Positions 36,917-57,729 are shown, counted from the stretch's first letter. The stretch is DNA of 64,000 nt from Nymphaea colorata (GCF_008831285.2 NC_045146.1:19235289-19299288); one strand, 5' to 3'. Notes: generated from the sequence alone by a model not told the origin. Numbers and translations: made by a program.

Positions 36917-38945
36917 TGTGATCCTGCTTGCTCTTCAGTTTTTCCTTTTTCTTTTTTTCTTTTTCGACGTTAACGTGTGATGCTCCTGTTCTTTTATTGT
37001 AATTCAAGAGGGTAAGCTCCTTTCTTGTCCCTCCTTTGACGGAAGTAGGAGAGAGAAAAAAGAAAAGAAGTTCGGCAATGGGAGATGGAGGGCGGAAAGA
37101 GAGTGCTATCTTTTTAACGAAATTACAAAATTTTCATGAATCATTTTCTTGCTTTTGCACTTGTGAAGATCAGCTGTTGTTCTCCGTCGAAATCAGGCTG
37201 GTTTGACAGAGCCAGCAAGTGCTCCTTCTACCTGGCTCCAGGCGGTTGGACTTAAAGCTCTTCAAGTTGGAAAAAGGTTGAGACTTGAGAGTTTGAATAC
37301 TGGAGATGCATCTCTTCTGGCGTAATTTAGAGGGGATCTGCCCAACACTTAGCTCTGTGCGTTAAGAATAGGACACTGGCTTGCCATTACTTAAGAGCAT
37401 GAAGAATGGTAGCAAATAGTGTGTGTTTCTGTATGAAGATGGACCTCTGATCAGCTTATAGACGTTCTTCTTAAATCTGAAGTTACATGGTGCTTTTGCA
37501 ACCTGCACTTCAGAAACATGCTTTTGCAACCTGTACTTCAGAAACATGCTTTGAAAAAAGAACTCTTATTTGTCAGACCAAGATGCCCCAAAAACAAACC
37601 TACCAATTTGAGTGCAAACCTTCTGGCTGCTGGATCCCTCCATTGATTTCAAAAATTCGGACCATTTCTAGATTTGTGCATGTCATCCAATCTTATTTGT
37701 ATCGTGCCAATTTTATCGGATGTATTTAAAGAGACCAAGCCTACCAATTTACATCAGTTAGATCAGCTGGATGTAAGGAGAGTCGGGCGCAGAATTTTAT
37801 ATTTTGGTTCGTTAAATCAAATTTAAATCGTATTCTGATTTGGTAGGAGTTTCTTTCCTTCTTGAATCTGACGTATATCCAATTCTTGTGGGCATCAATT
37901 CAAGTCCAACTACGGATCCAAGTAAGCGACGTTGATTAGCCGGATCGGCTTCACGTGTTTGTGGTGCTTATTTCATGAGAGCCTATTTAAAGAGCCAGAG
38001 GTTCATGGGTTTATGAGTTTCAGATTGGATCCGTTATCTACTGCAATGTTTTCTTTTTATCAGTACAAAGGTGTGGTCGAAAGACCTGAATGATACCGTT
38101 AATAAAGATGGAGAAAAATGATGGTGGTGATATTAGAATGTAGTGTTCTTTTGCACATCTTGTGCTTAAGTTTTTATTCTAAGTGAGCAGAAGACTATTC
38201 CAACCACTTTGTTCGAAAGGCCAAACCCTCTTTCCTTTATTTTTCTAAGGTTTAGGGCTTACTTTTATTGCATTCATTATTTTTCAACTTACATATCGTT
38301 GTATTTCTTTTGCAGCACAAAAGGTTGACACCATAGAAATCAAAACCAAACTGGCCGCTTGTCAGCCCCCATTCCAACCATTGCGCCAACTCTATCTCTT
38401 AGAGATACATTTCCTATTTTTTCTTCCTTCTCTCTAAGAGAGGAATTTCAATTCGCATCTTCCATTACTTATGATCCAATTGATCCAAGCTTAAAATAGA
38501 TTCCACGCCAAGGTGGTGATTCCAAATCTAGTATTTGGACATTCACATTGGACCAGAAAAAAAAAGTGAGTCAAAACATGGGCATTTTGCACAGCAAACA
38601 AATATAAATGACATACATATATAACATAAATGTCTAAACCCGCGTGAAATAAATGAAACAAAATAAAACAAAAGATTCGATCCATTTTCAAAAGAAATTA
38701 GAAGGTTTCTCCGATAAAAAATGCAGACCCAAAGTTTTACTCTTCTACCTAAATCAGATCCGTTTTTTGCAACGATCTTCACTCAAGCTTCGTCTTCTCT
38801 CTAGACAGACTCGAAGTGCAGCCAGCTTCGTTCTGTAACTTCTGTCCCAGTCGCCATCTCTCTCTCTCTGGTTCTTTTTCACGTTATTTAAATCCAACCC
38901 TCGTGTTGGTCGGCTCTGTTTCTCTCCGTCCTCCTCTCCTTTCTC
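36917..38945. other. ICR 3' flank and spacer
   Basis: Pyrimidine-rich sequence after the ICR stop is probably 3' untranslated region. A short direct repeat of CTTTTGCAACCTG(C/T)ACTTCAGAAAC lies at about 37493-37545. I see no gene. The C/T-rich DNA at 38850-38940 is probably the original leader of the CacyBP pseudogene. Confidence 0.45.
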
Positions 38946-38953
38946 GTGCTCCA

Positions 38954-41900
38954 ATGGCAGCCTCTTCTTCCTTTGGCCGATTACTCGTTAGACCTTGAAG
39001 AGCTTCGTCGGTTTCAATCCATCGCCAAGAGGCCAGAGTTCTCTCTCTCATCTGCAGCAGGGATGTCAATGGATCAGATTCAAATTAGATATACCTTTTA
39101 TCATATCAGATTTTTCGGATATTCATATATTTGGATTCAGATGAGAAGAAGTTTATACCATGTTCGAATCCGACTTTAATATATACATCTGAATCCGATT
39201 CAAATTCGATTTTGAGTTGTACTTGAATCCGATCCGAATCCGATTTTTTAGTTATACTTGAATCCGAATTTTAAGTTATATCTGAATCCAAACGTAGAGC
39301 ATGAGTTGGTGTCCCTACGTTTTGAAGTTGTGACCTATGAATGATTGAGCAAGAGATTTAGCCAATACCAACTTAAAGTTATGACATAAGAAGAATATAA
39401 ATTGCATATGTAAATGTATAATCTGATTAAGAGGTAATGATTTTTATGAAGTTGCATGTAATAATAGTAAAATAATTACCATATTACCATTTAACTTAAA
39501 GAATTTAAAACTATCACATAAAACTAATTAATTAACAATTCATATTGTATTTAATTAAACTATTATAGTTAAGACATCAACTATACATGATGTCTTAAAT
39601 AATGTATTTATTTAATTAACATTAATAAAAAAACTTGTATAAAAAATTTTCAATAAAATAAGTACTTTTAAAAATATGAAAATTAATCACAAAAAAATAT
39701 AGTTAATGTGAATTATCTGTTGGTAAGTTTGTCGTATATAAAAAAAAATTAAAAATTATGTTTTAACTTCATTTAAAATTTTAGAATCATAAAAATTTAA
39801 AAATTATGTTTTAACTTCATTTAAAATTTTAAAACCATAGTTTGGTTCTTGCAATAAAACAACTAGTAAGTTTATCGTATATAAAAAAAAATTAAAAAAC
39901 TATATTTTGGCTTCAGTTAAAATTTTAAAACTATAGTTTGACTTTTGTAACAAAACAACTCGTAAGTTTATCGTATAAAAAAAATTATGTTTTAGCTTCA
40001 GTTAAAATTTTAAAGAAATGAATTTAAATGTGTCATCTAAACATCGAACTAATTATTCAAAACTAATTAAAACTATTTTTTCACATATCCAATTCTTTGA
40101 AAACATTTTTTTATGAGGTGTTGTACTCATTATAAATGATATTTTGAGTTCTTTCATGGAGTTGATTTTGTCAATGTTGATAATTAAGAAAAAATGATGA
40201 TAGAAACATGTCAATTAATAGTCAAAGACTAAAATACTTTATTTTATTTTTTTCTAGTTCTTTTATATAAATTTGTATTATTTAATCAATTCATATAATT
40301 TATTAAATCAAACAATTTATTGTTTTCCTACTAGTTGTTTTTGTTTTTAAATTTGTGAATTATGTATTGTATATCAAATACCTAAGACTTTTGGACATAC
40401 TATATGATTATACAAAATAATTTACTTGATTAATTAAACAAATAATTGATCATTTAACAAATAAAACTTTTTTGTGAATTCACTTGTTGTTTCATATTAA
40501 ATATATTTATTTACGATTAATGTTCATATTTTTAAAAATACTCATTTTATTGAAATTTCTTGATACAAATTATTATTATTATTTTTAATTAAATAAATAT
40601 ATTATTTAAGATATCTTGTTTAGTTGATGCCTTAACTATAATAGTTTGCTTGTTTACACAAAAATATTTAATTAAATATAATATGAATTATTAAATATAT
40701 TTATTTGCAATTAATTTTCATATTTTTAAAAACCCTCATTTCATTGAAATTTCTTGATACAAGTTTTTTTTAATTAAATAAATAGATTATTTAAGATATC
40801 TTGTTTAGTTGATGCCTTAACTATAATAATTTGCTTGTTTACTACAAAAATGTTTAATTAAATATAATATGAATTATTAATTAATTAATTTTATGTGATA
40901 TATTTTTAAATACTTTAAGTTAAATGGTGTACATGGTAATTATTTGACTATTATTATATGATCTTAATAGAATTCATATTCTTATTTAGTTAGAATTTTA
41001 AGTTGGTGCGTTTGGTCAGTCATTGGTCTCAACTTCAAAACGTGGAGACACCAACTCAAGGTTCTGATTCGGATTTTAGCACCAGCGTTTTGGATTCAGA
41101 TATCAACTCACGGTTCGGATTCGGATTTTAGATTTGGATATCAACTCATGGTTTGGATTCGGACATCAAGCTGTAATTCGAATTCAAATATCAAGCTGTA
41201 ATTCAGATTCGAATATCAACTCAGGCTTCAGATATACGGTTAAGTATCCGATCGAATAAGATGGTTGAGTATCCGATCATATATTTACTTAATACTGAAT
41301 CCAAATCCGATCGGATGTTATTTCTTATATCCGAATCTCGCAAGCCTCAATAACAAGGTGCAACTCCTTTCTCTTCTGCTTATTGTCTTTTGCTTGGTTG
41401 TTTTAGTCGTGATTTCGTGGGTGTTGATTTTTTTTTCCCCTCCTGTTATTGGTTCTTCACTATTTCATTGTGTAAGTTCCGTTTGTTTGAAGTGGCAAGA
41501 TGTTCCTAGCGATAATTAGTTCTCTAGGTTGGGATGTTGCACGTCCTCCTCCTATGACATTAATGGGTGTTGTATACTTTTGCAGTGATTTGTCGTGTTC
41601 CTTTGAATTTCACAATAACATGGTGATGCTTATATTGGTTTTGGTTTTTTCTTGCTTCTTGCATTCGTCTTATTTACATGGTCTAGTGTTTTACAAGCAT
41701 GCGCATTTTCAACAACATTGTGAGAGGTTCAACTTCACTACCGCAATCTGAGCAGAATGATTTTGCTTTTGTTTGCTATCTAGAGTACCTAAATATGCTA
41801 AATATGTTGCTCATTTGATCCTGTAGAACATTTGGACTAACTGGATTGACTCGATGAGAGTTCATCTTTGTAACAGGTCTGTCGGTACTAGTTTTAACAT

Positions 41901-43949
41901 TTGAACTTAAGAGGGCACAGTGTCAGTATGGTACTGTGTTTGATGCTTTGGTTGTTATAAGTTCGTCTGCATTTTCTTGCTTAATAGCATTGCATATTTT
42001 CTACTTGATGACTAAAGAGAAAAAAAGCTCAACTTTGTTATGTTCTCTTGTCGAACACCTGTTTAAGGTGGAAAATTGCGGTGTTTTCTCTCTTTAGGGA
42101 ATGACCAGGTCCACCAACAACCTACAAAGTGATCCAGATGTGCTGATAAGTGGGTGCATTAGATGCTCTATGTCTATCATGTCTTACGGTTCATTTATCT
42201 AATCATATAACTGTTTAAGATAGAAAATTCATGTTTAGTAGCGAGTTCACTCATTTGTCAAGCATACTGGATGTTTTATAAGGGCATGGATGTGGTAGCT
42301 CTGGACCTTTGGCCAGTTCACGTTTCTTTCTACTTCATAACTGTTGTTGTTTTTGGTCTTTATTGGTACTTAGCTGCTTGCTTGTGCTCACAACTTTATA
42401 GTTGTCAAAGGCTGAAGCACTTGTACCGATTGCAAGAACTCCCACTCCAGCTGCTTCGAACGGCAAAGCTACTGGCTATGTTACACTAGGATCTTTTAGC
42501 TGGGACCAGGATACAGATAAACTCAAGGTATGACAATGATAATCCTGAGATTCATATTTCACCTGAGTGATGGACATTTGAATGTTCCATGATCCTTTGA
42601 ACAGTCTAAGAAACTTGTTGCCATGTCGATCTTCCTTCTTTATGCTTCCACAGAGAAGTCTTTGCCATCTTGTATATTTTGGGAAGACTTGGTACTGGTA
42701 CTTTTTTGCATTCTGCAGCTTTGCTTTCATCTCATGGCCTTCCTTTCAGTTAGCTGGAACCGGATTGATACTTAGGATATATGCTTTCTTCTCGATTTTC
42801 GAATAGGCAAACCTAAGCAGACTTGCTACTTCTTTGTCCAATAAGGAAACTTGGAAGCTGGTTGATGTATAGGGCCATGCTTTCTGAACCGCTATTCTAT
42901 TATGTTTCTGAACCAATGACAAGTCTTTTGCGGAAGGTAGCTCCTAACTGTTGCAAATTTATAGCCACCTTTCTTATTCAATCCTGTCCGAAGGTAGGTG
43001 GAGATCAAAGGGGTAAGAAAGATGAAATGCCTGACAGGAAAAGCAAACTCTTGGAAACGTTTCATTGCTTTTCACCTTGTGTACTTGTCGTGGGCTGGCT
43101 GTGTTCCTTTTGAATTAATTATGCCTGAAGCTCTGTACGATGAGCATGCTTTACATGTTAAAATATGTGTATATGGAAATGTTAATTATCACAGGAATAA
43201 CTATGGCTCTAGGGCTCTAATCCATCTCTTGTTAATTTCCGATGTTTCTTTGATGCTCACAACTGTGTTCTGCTAGAGATGTTGGTTAGCGGTAGCATTG
43301 TTTTGATTCACGACTACCACGCTAATTTTGTTTATTTGCTGTGCTCAATCAGCTATATGTCTCGTTAGAGGGCGTGGATCAAGAAAAGGTGGAAACCGAA
43401 TTTAAGCCAGTGTCTGTTGATGTCAAGTTCCATGACGTCCAAGGGAAGAACTACAGATGCGCAGTGCCCAAACTACATCAAGAAATAGTACCAGAAATCT
43501 AAGATCACGGTGAAACCTAATAAAGTGATCATCACACTACAGAAAGCTTCCAAGGGCAATTGGTTAGATTTGCACTTTAAGGAAGATAAGGTAATTTGAG
43601 CATCACTATCATTATTGCTTGCCGCTTCATTTGTTCCCTTTTTCTCCATTAAGAATCATGACACGTGTGAACTTTGGTTTGCAGCTAAAGCCAAAGTCCG
43701 AGGAAAATCCTGATCCCATGGCAGGAATTATGGATTTAATGAAGGTGATTTAGTCTCTTTTGCCGTTCTTTCAGGAGTTTTTCCGCTTTTGTTTAGATAT
43801 CCAATAAAAAAAAAATTGGTTCTTAGTTTGCCGTTCTTTTGTAGAACATGTATGAAGAAGGAGACGATGAGATGAAGAGGACTATTGCAAAGGCATGGAC
43901 TGATGCAAGATCTGGCAAAACTTCAGACTCTTTGTCAGGATTCCGCTAG
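38954..43949 (+). pseudogene. calcyclin-binding protein (CacyBP/SIP) pseudogene
   Basis: Exon remnants are 38954-39058 plus 41339-41357 (exon 1, split), then 42402-42527, 43353-43590, 43685-43744 and 43845-43949. They cover the N-terminal L-D-L-E-E-L-R helix, the CS domain (Y-V-T-L-G-S-F-S-W-D-Q-D, V-D-V-K-F-H-D-V-Q-G-K-N-Y-R) and the SGS domain (D-P-M-A-G-I-M-D-L-M-K, Y-E-E-G-D-D-E-M-K-R-T-I). The family forms adaptors in SCF-type ubiquitination that bind Siah, Skp1 and S100 proteins. Damage: the MAAS start and LDLEEL are in different frames; one base is missing between A-K-R-P and R-V-L-S-L-I; about 2.28 kb is inserted in exon 1; one base is gained near 41344; and a two-base loss in the CS exon (238 nt instead of 240) creates a stop at 43501. 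Introns are kept, so it is a decayed gene or unprocessed duplicate, not a retrocopy. It faces the katanin-like gene tail to tail. Confidence 0.9.
39059..41338. mobile_element. 2.3-kb foldback (long inverted repeat) element
   Basis: The two halves are inverse copies. AGTTGGTGTCCCTACG (39302-39317) pairs with CGTGGAGACACCAACT (41041-41056). AATAATTACCAT..ACCATTTAACTTAAAG near 39473-39502 pairs with CTTTAAGTTAAATGGT..ATGGTAATTATTT near 40914-40946. CTATTATAGTTAAGACATCA near 39559 pairs with TGATGCCTTAACTATAATA near 40626 and again near 40810. The outer arms are rich in GATTCGGAT words, and the left tip is GGGATGTCAATGG. The interior is very AT-rich with a duplicated segment and no open coding region. 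It sits inside exon 1 of the CacyBP gene. No target duplication is evident, and the right limit is set by where gene homology resumes. Confidence 0.8.
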
Positions 43950-44702
43950 GAAGAGTACGTGATGGAAAAGCAATTACCTTATATCTCTGCTTCTGTCGTC
44001 CATTGTCCTGGCTAAAATTTGTATCCTGCTTGGCTGTAAAGTCTGGCTTTGTATTACCTTGAGAAAGTGTGACCGTTGAGGATCTTTGACATGCATCATT
44101 TTCTTCAAAAACAGAGAAATTTGATATGAAAGATTTTAAATTGGGTATGTTTATAGATGGTTTTAGTATATGTGGTTTTCTCGGTGACAGATCAAATTCA
44201 GCTTAATCAACTGATTGATACTAATAATTCTATATGTATATTATTATTTTATATTTATAATTTATATTATATTTGAATTTAACATTATGCGCATGTTTTC
44301 AGTTTTAAATATTATCGGGTTTTTAGACTAAAAACCATATGGGCCATATTCATTTTTAATAAAGAAAACAAAGAAGATGGTTCCGACTCGAGTGGACATC
44401 CTCCGACCTTTGCTGAATCCTGATACCAGGACTTAGTATCAGCTAGAGCAACTTCAAAGACAAGGCACGTTTACGCGCCTTCTTCTTTTTGAGCTGAAAT
44501 GTCATACCTTTAGTCAACCATCTCTTCAAAAAATAATCATAGTAAATGATAAGCAAACAATCAATGCATATACTTCATTTTGAAAGACCTACAAACAATT
44601 TCTTTCTGCCTCAAACTGAGAAACTGCGAAATAATGGTCTTGAATTTCACGAACTTGAATTACAAAAGAGCTAGCTTTTCAAGAAACAAGCTGGTGGCTT
44701 AT

Positions 44703-52150
<7,448 letters not shown>

Positions 52151-53675
52151 GACAGACGGGAAGAAGAAGAAGTGGAGAAGAAAGAGAAGCAACAGCAGAT
52201 CGCTTCTCTTTCTCTCTCCCCTCTCTTCACTCTTGTCTCCTCTGCTTCTCAGAGTGTATGTGTGCGTTGATAAAGCCACGAGGGAATGGAAGGCATTAAA
52301 TTTTTATTGCCAAGTGGAGCCTCAAGAGCCAAATGGAATCTGATTTACAGATACCTAGACGCAAATTGACAACCTGCTCCCCAAGTAATGAAGTCAGCCA
52401 TTAAATGACCAGCGTTTCGCCACCTCAAGTGCCATGACGACGAGTCCACTCTACAACTACCATTCTAAGCCACAGGCTCGAACATTTATCCTTTTGCCTT
52501 CCAATATTTTGGAGTTTTTTCTTTAAACCCTTGAAAATATTACACACACACACACACACACATATATACATCTTTCGCTTCGTTGTTTCCAACTTTTTTA
52601 CCCGGCTGCCTGTGTTGTTATTTGTTGTTAAAAAGTAAAAGTTTTAAGTTCAAAAGACGTTCATTTAAGAATTTCATACGTACAACAGGTTAAACAAGCG
52701 AAGGAAGGTTTTCCATCTTATAGTTCTCGAGGCATTTTGCAAATTTTGTATACGTCAAAGTTGATATTTTCGAAAAAATCCATTCCTTGTAAGGAGTAGA
52801 TGTTTAGTGTTAAGTACATTTGACATCTAGATCCTTTCGTTTGCAGGCTTGACCAGTCCATCTAGGAAAATGTGCAATATAATTTTTTGACAATGAAGAA
52901 TATAATTTGGTAAGATTAAGACCCTTGAATTGAACATTCTTGGTTATTTGGGCTCACTTAATCTTTTACATACTAAAGAAATACATAATTTATGTACATA
53001 ACAGCTAGTCTAGCACGTTTTCTATGTAGTGAACAAATCACGACGAGGATGTATGATTAAGTAATTTTAATTATATAAAAGAAACGAGTTCAATAGGATC
53101 GCTTCGAGACTGGCTTTTCACTCTTCGTTTTCAGATTTACTTCCTCACCTTTTCTTTCCCTTCATAAGTTCTCCAGCTTTAAGGTTAATGGGATCTTGAG
53201 AGAAATAGAACTGAAAAACCAGCGTAAAAATGAAACTGATTGCAGAGATAAAGACGGAGAGAGCGAGAGAGGTCTTACTTTCGAGACTAGGTAGATCTTG
53301 TTTGTCAAGGGTCCAAGTTTCTTTGGTAAGGTAGATCTTATCTTGATCCTCCACCACGGTAGCAATAAATTTCTGATGTTGAAACTTGTCTTTCTCAAAC
53401 CAAATTTTCAAGATCTGAACATTTTTCTGTGTGTATGTGTGTGTGTGTATGAAAAGACAAAAATACCCCCTCTAAAACACGAGACTTGAGCATGCAAAAG
53501 ACCACCTATAAGGACAAAACGAGACATCCGAACTGTTAAAGAGTAGCAGACACTATTCCCAAGCTGAAGAGAGTAACAGTAATTAAGTTCACTTAGACCG
53601 GACTTAGCTCTAGACTTCAGGAGTAGGGGGGTGGGTTTGGTCCCTGCTCACCTGCTAAGGTTAACTTTTCTTGGG
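52151..53675. other. katanin-like gene upstream region and spacer
   Basis: Sequence to about 52260 is rich in purine and CT tracts and is probably the 5' leader of the minus-strand gene. A CA microsatellite lies at 52542-52562. The minus-strand frame at 53145-53411 contains an ordinary-looking first half followed by a hydrophobic stretch after a donor-like GTAAGA, but I cannot link it to a family. Confidence 0.45.
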
Positions 53676-53681
53676 ACTATT

Positions 53682-53980
53682 TAGAGATATCAATGAATTG
53701 AATTTGAATATCACTTTTTTGATAGGATGGAATTTATATTTTAAAAAATGGATCCGACCCCAATGTGAATTTGGTTTAGGTGGTAAATAAATATTTGTTC
53801 GGATTTAGATTCAGATTCACTTTTAATATCCATATATTTTTTAAGGTCACATGCTACATTTTTTCAGTTCACATGGTTCTTAGCATGTCATTACGTGGTT
53901 ATGATTCATCATTGTATTTAAAAGTCAGATTCAAATGTAAAAATAATAGTCGGATTTGGATCAGATATGGATCACAATAG
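53682..53980. repeat. diverged member of the GATTCGGAT element family
   Basis: The left tip GAGATATCAATGAATTG resembles GGGATGTCAATGGATCAG at 39059. The interior repeats GGATTTAGATTCAGATTC and GTCGGATTTGGATCAGA words. It has no coding capacity. Confidence 0.4.
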
Positions 53981-54356
53981 TTTTAGATCTTCTTGTTCAA
54001 AAAAAAAAGAAAAAGAAAAAAACAAAAATTTCTGCCGTTGTCTTCCAACTTTGTAATACGTTTTTTTGCACGTCGGCCCTTAACAAGGGATTAAAATGAA
54101 AATCCCATGTTTCTGTCCGCTATAAAGATCCACCTGCACCTCGCCTTCACTCTCCACATATCTTCTTCCTCGACCTCCACCAAAGCATCTGACAACTCCT
54201 CCCTTAAAACATGTTCAGTTCGCAGGCCCTTCTATTCCCTTTCAAAATTTGCTGCAGCTTACTTCTCAAACCCTCTATGCTTGGACACACATTGCCCGCA
54301 ACCCTTAGATCTTTCCTGACCCTTTTCAATTTTATGCATACTTTGATCATAGGTAA

Positions 54357-54880
54357 GGGTGGAGTTAGGAATTTTTCATTGTAAGGGCCGAACTATAAAT
54401 TTAAAATTTTAAAAGGGGCCAAAACGTAATTTTCTAAAAATTTTTGTAGGTTAAACAATAATTTTCAAAATTTGATTTTTTTTTTTTTAAATCGGAGCCC
54501 CACCTGAACCTAGACACTATTAAAAAAGTGAAAGCATCCCTCTTTCCTGCCCCGGGTAGCATATATATAGCATCTAAACGAAATATTAACATATGCACAG
54601 CAGAATTTCAGAGGGGCACTAGCATAGCATCTAAACGAAAGTTTAACACACAACGGAATTTCAGAGGTCACGAAAGGAACAATTTAAGAGTGACAAAAAT
54701 GACATTATTTTCAAGGGAGGGAGAAAAATTTTCATGATATGGGCCGAATTAAAATTTTTAAATTTTAACTGAGCTGACCATAATTTTTATATTTACAACA
54801 AGTAAAATTTACATGTAAATTAAAAAAAAAAAAAAATCTGAGGGGGCCAGGGCCACTGCGGCCCCCTCTTCGCTCCACCC
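54357..54880. mobile_element. 524-bp element with GGGTGGAG/CTCCACCC inverted ends
   Basis: Perfect 8-bp inverted tips enclose AT-rich sequence with repeated GGGCCGAA-x-T-x-AAAATTT phrases near both ends, a common pattern of decayed plant non-autonomous elements. The flanks CATAGGTA (left) and GATGGGTA (right) agree at six of eight bases and may be a worn target duplication. Confidence 0.5.
54569..54668. repeat. 57-bp tandem duplication inside the element
   Basis: AGCATCTAAACGAAA..TTAACA..GAATTTCAGAGG occurs at 54569 and again at 54626. A third, separate copy of GGCACTAGCATAGCATCTAA lies at 56165-56203 outside the element. Confidence 0.8.
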
Positions 54881-55673
54881 ATGATGGGTACTAACCCGTC
54901 CCTGACTTATAGGATGAGTACTTGTGGTCCAAATGGACTGATTTAAGTCTGGTGCAAGGGCTGCATATAGCTGGACTAAGATCTAGCTCAGTCACAATAA
55001 AAAGATTTCAAGGGTGCACATGGGCAGTGGTACTCCACAGTCTACACCTGTCACACTATAGCTTCGCTATTGAAAGGGAAAAATATATTTGACTGACCTG
55101 CAAGAAGGTAGGGCACATTGCCAAGTACTTTTCATATACAAATTTACTAGAAGAGAAAGGAAGTCAACCTCACGCCCCATCATGCGGCCGCTTAAGTGCT
55201 CCTAATTATCAAACTTCGGGTGATAACAATTCGTACCTCGAGTCAACAGACACCACATGAAAAATAACAATCAATAATCTTACCACTCACTCTTATACCA
55301 AGGAAGAAATGCTCTCAAGAGATGCGACGGATCAAGTTTTAATGTTCTAAACTTTGCTTCATCTATGCCTGCTCAACTTTCATGATTGAAAATTAAGTGC
55401 GCTAGATGTGCCTAACATTCCGAGGTTTTACTCAGACTTTCGAAAGATAATGATGTTATACTTTGAGCTTCACCCCAGTGTTGTAGTAGGGAAAGTTCTT
55501 CATCAAGGAGCAAGCATTGAAATCTTCAGTTACAAGATGAATTTATGGAGAAGAAGGCTTCCCACAATCAGAACGACACTATGAATCAATGGCACAAGAA
55601 ACTCAAGCCTCAATATTGTGAGACAGTTGATGCATCAGGCTGTTTCTTCATAAATCCAACTGCATGGTAGATG

Positions 55674-55708
<35 letters not shown>

Positions 55709-57690
55709 AGCTCAAAAAAGTTAACACCATTGGTTCTTAAGGCCTTGCAAAATTTAGTTTATTTGTTTGGGTTATATAGTGTTCTTAGAGGCAATTAAAA
55801 TTTAACGTTTTGCATTCATCTATACATATGAAAGAGATATTCACGCTATTGTTTAAGGCAAGTTATTATTTTGGGAATTGTTAAGGGAAGATTACGATGA
55901 ATGAAGAGAAGGTTTGGAAGATTATGCTGCTGAAAATGATGAAGTCAATGTTGCCACCATCGTACAGAGGTGATTTCCAAGATGCAAACTTTAGAAGGCA
56001 GCGCTTGAATCATTTCGTTAATTCGGAATCCTGGATAAGTAACTAAGTAGGATCTTGAAGACATTCAAATTTCGATATACCCAAAATTTCGATTGGCCTC
56101 AAAATGTTAGTCTGCTCCACATTGGTCGGGCCCCTAGGTTATTGTCCTCCTATTACACAGCCAAGGCACTAGCATAGCATCTAACGAAACTTTAACACAC
56201 AACTGACCTTGAAGACAGTTGATCTGCTCAGCATTTACCAACCATTTGTCTTAGAAAATTCTCTCTTAAATCTGAATTTCGTATTCAGCAGCTTATACAG
56301 GAACGCATAAAAGTATGAGCACAGCCCATGCTGAAGGGGAAAATTTTTTCAGATGTAATATAACAACAAACAACTTGTGCTGACCATGAAATATAACAAC
56401 AAACAATATAAATGGTTTAAGATTTTTTTTTTCTTGTGATTTAACAAAGAAGATGTACAGTGTTTTGCTCATATATATATTTTTGTTCCAACAAAAAACT
56501 TTTGATTATTTTATCTCCAAGGGAGTTGCCGCAACAAATAGGCGGGGCTTGGTAGGCAACCAGTTTCTATTTTGAATTACTGGGACATTAACTTTCTATG
56601 TTATAAAGGAAAAGTCACTTATGTTTAGGTTGAAGCATAACAAAGGTCCTTTTGTTGAGTGGTAGGATGACTTCCTATTCATCCAACAAAAACAATTTGG
56701 AAAATTTACATGCACTAGCATGAAAACTTCTCTTCATTTCAACCCATCAGATCATGGTCCACACCTGCAATAACATCTTTATTCATATGCTTAAAATTTA
56801 AATATTCCTCAATGAGCACGTATTGTTGCCGGAAACCTAGTCTTTGATGGAGTGAAAAAGAAAAAAAAACCTTTTCCAGTGTACAAGTAAAAAAAAAAAA
56901 AAATCAATTAAGTTTATATTTAAGAACCAAAGACGGTGGATAGGAGAATACAATCCCAAACCATCTCATGCTCAAGCAAATTACATTCTTTAAATTTTAT
57001 ATTAAAAAATTTGAAATGTTACTTTGTATGCATATATGACCCAAGGGCCAAGGCAAGTGTAGGCTTGTGTGGGCAGATACCCAATTACCAGTAGTAGACA
57101 ACTCCACATTGATCGGGCCCCTAGGTTGTGTAATAGAAGGACAGGCTGCCGCACTTTGGTTCCAGAACTGAAAGCGGCCAATGGGTGGTGGCCTGGTGGG
57201 GATGATAATGTCTCTCCAAAAAGAATGAGAGAACGCCATTTTCTTAAAGAGGAAGAAAAGAATTCTCCTTTTCACCCAACACTTGCATCAGTGGTGTCCC
57301 GGGCGAAAAGGCGCGGCCTCAATTTAAAACTTGGTTTATTTGAGGAAATCCGTGTTGTGCTTGTTCGTGTTACAGATCTCATAGAACAAAGAAGGATGAA
57401 CTACTGTTCAAGAACCAAACGAGTTGGTGTCACAGTGTAGAGTATTATAGCTGTCAGACGAGTAGTCATGGCCTCTTGATGTGCATGAGCATCGCTGTTT
57501 ATGCAAACAAAGAACAAGGGCATATTTTAATGGTGGAGAAGGATTGAGACGCCCCAAGCCTCATCTCACGATCATCTATGCTGTGTAACTGAACGCGGTG
57601 TCCACTGCGTTGGAATGAGAAAGATACTGTTGGGAGAATGGATCTGTCTCCTACCTTCTTCTTCACCATGCAGACGCCTTAAACTAATGT
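54881..57690. other. gene-poor stretch
   Basis: Intergenic, with a (CA)n(TA)n microsatellite at 55674-55709 and a shared 24-bp phrase at 56117 and 57104. The plus-strand frame at 57069-57440 (123 codons) has no recognisable motif. I see no gene. Confidence 0.45.
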
Positions 57691-57729
57691 AGCTTTTGAC
57701 AGTTGAGATCGTGTGACAGGACCTGGGGC

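Noticed and set aside
53145..53411. Minus-strand frame beginning M-K-I-W-F-E-K
   Set aside because: The first half looks plausible and ends at a donor-like site, but no second exon or family match was found.
57069..57440. 123-codon plus-strand open frame
   Set aside because: No motif, and it starts inside a segment repeated at 56117.
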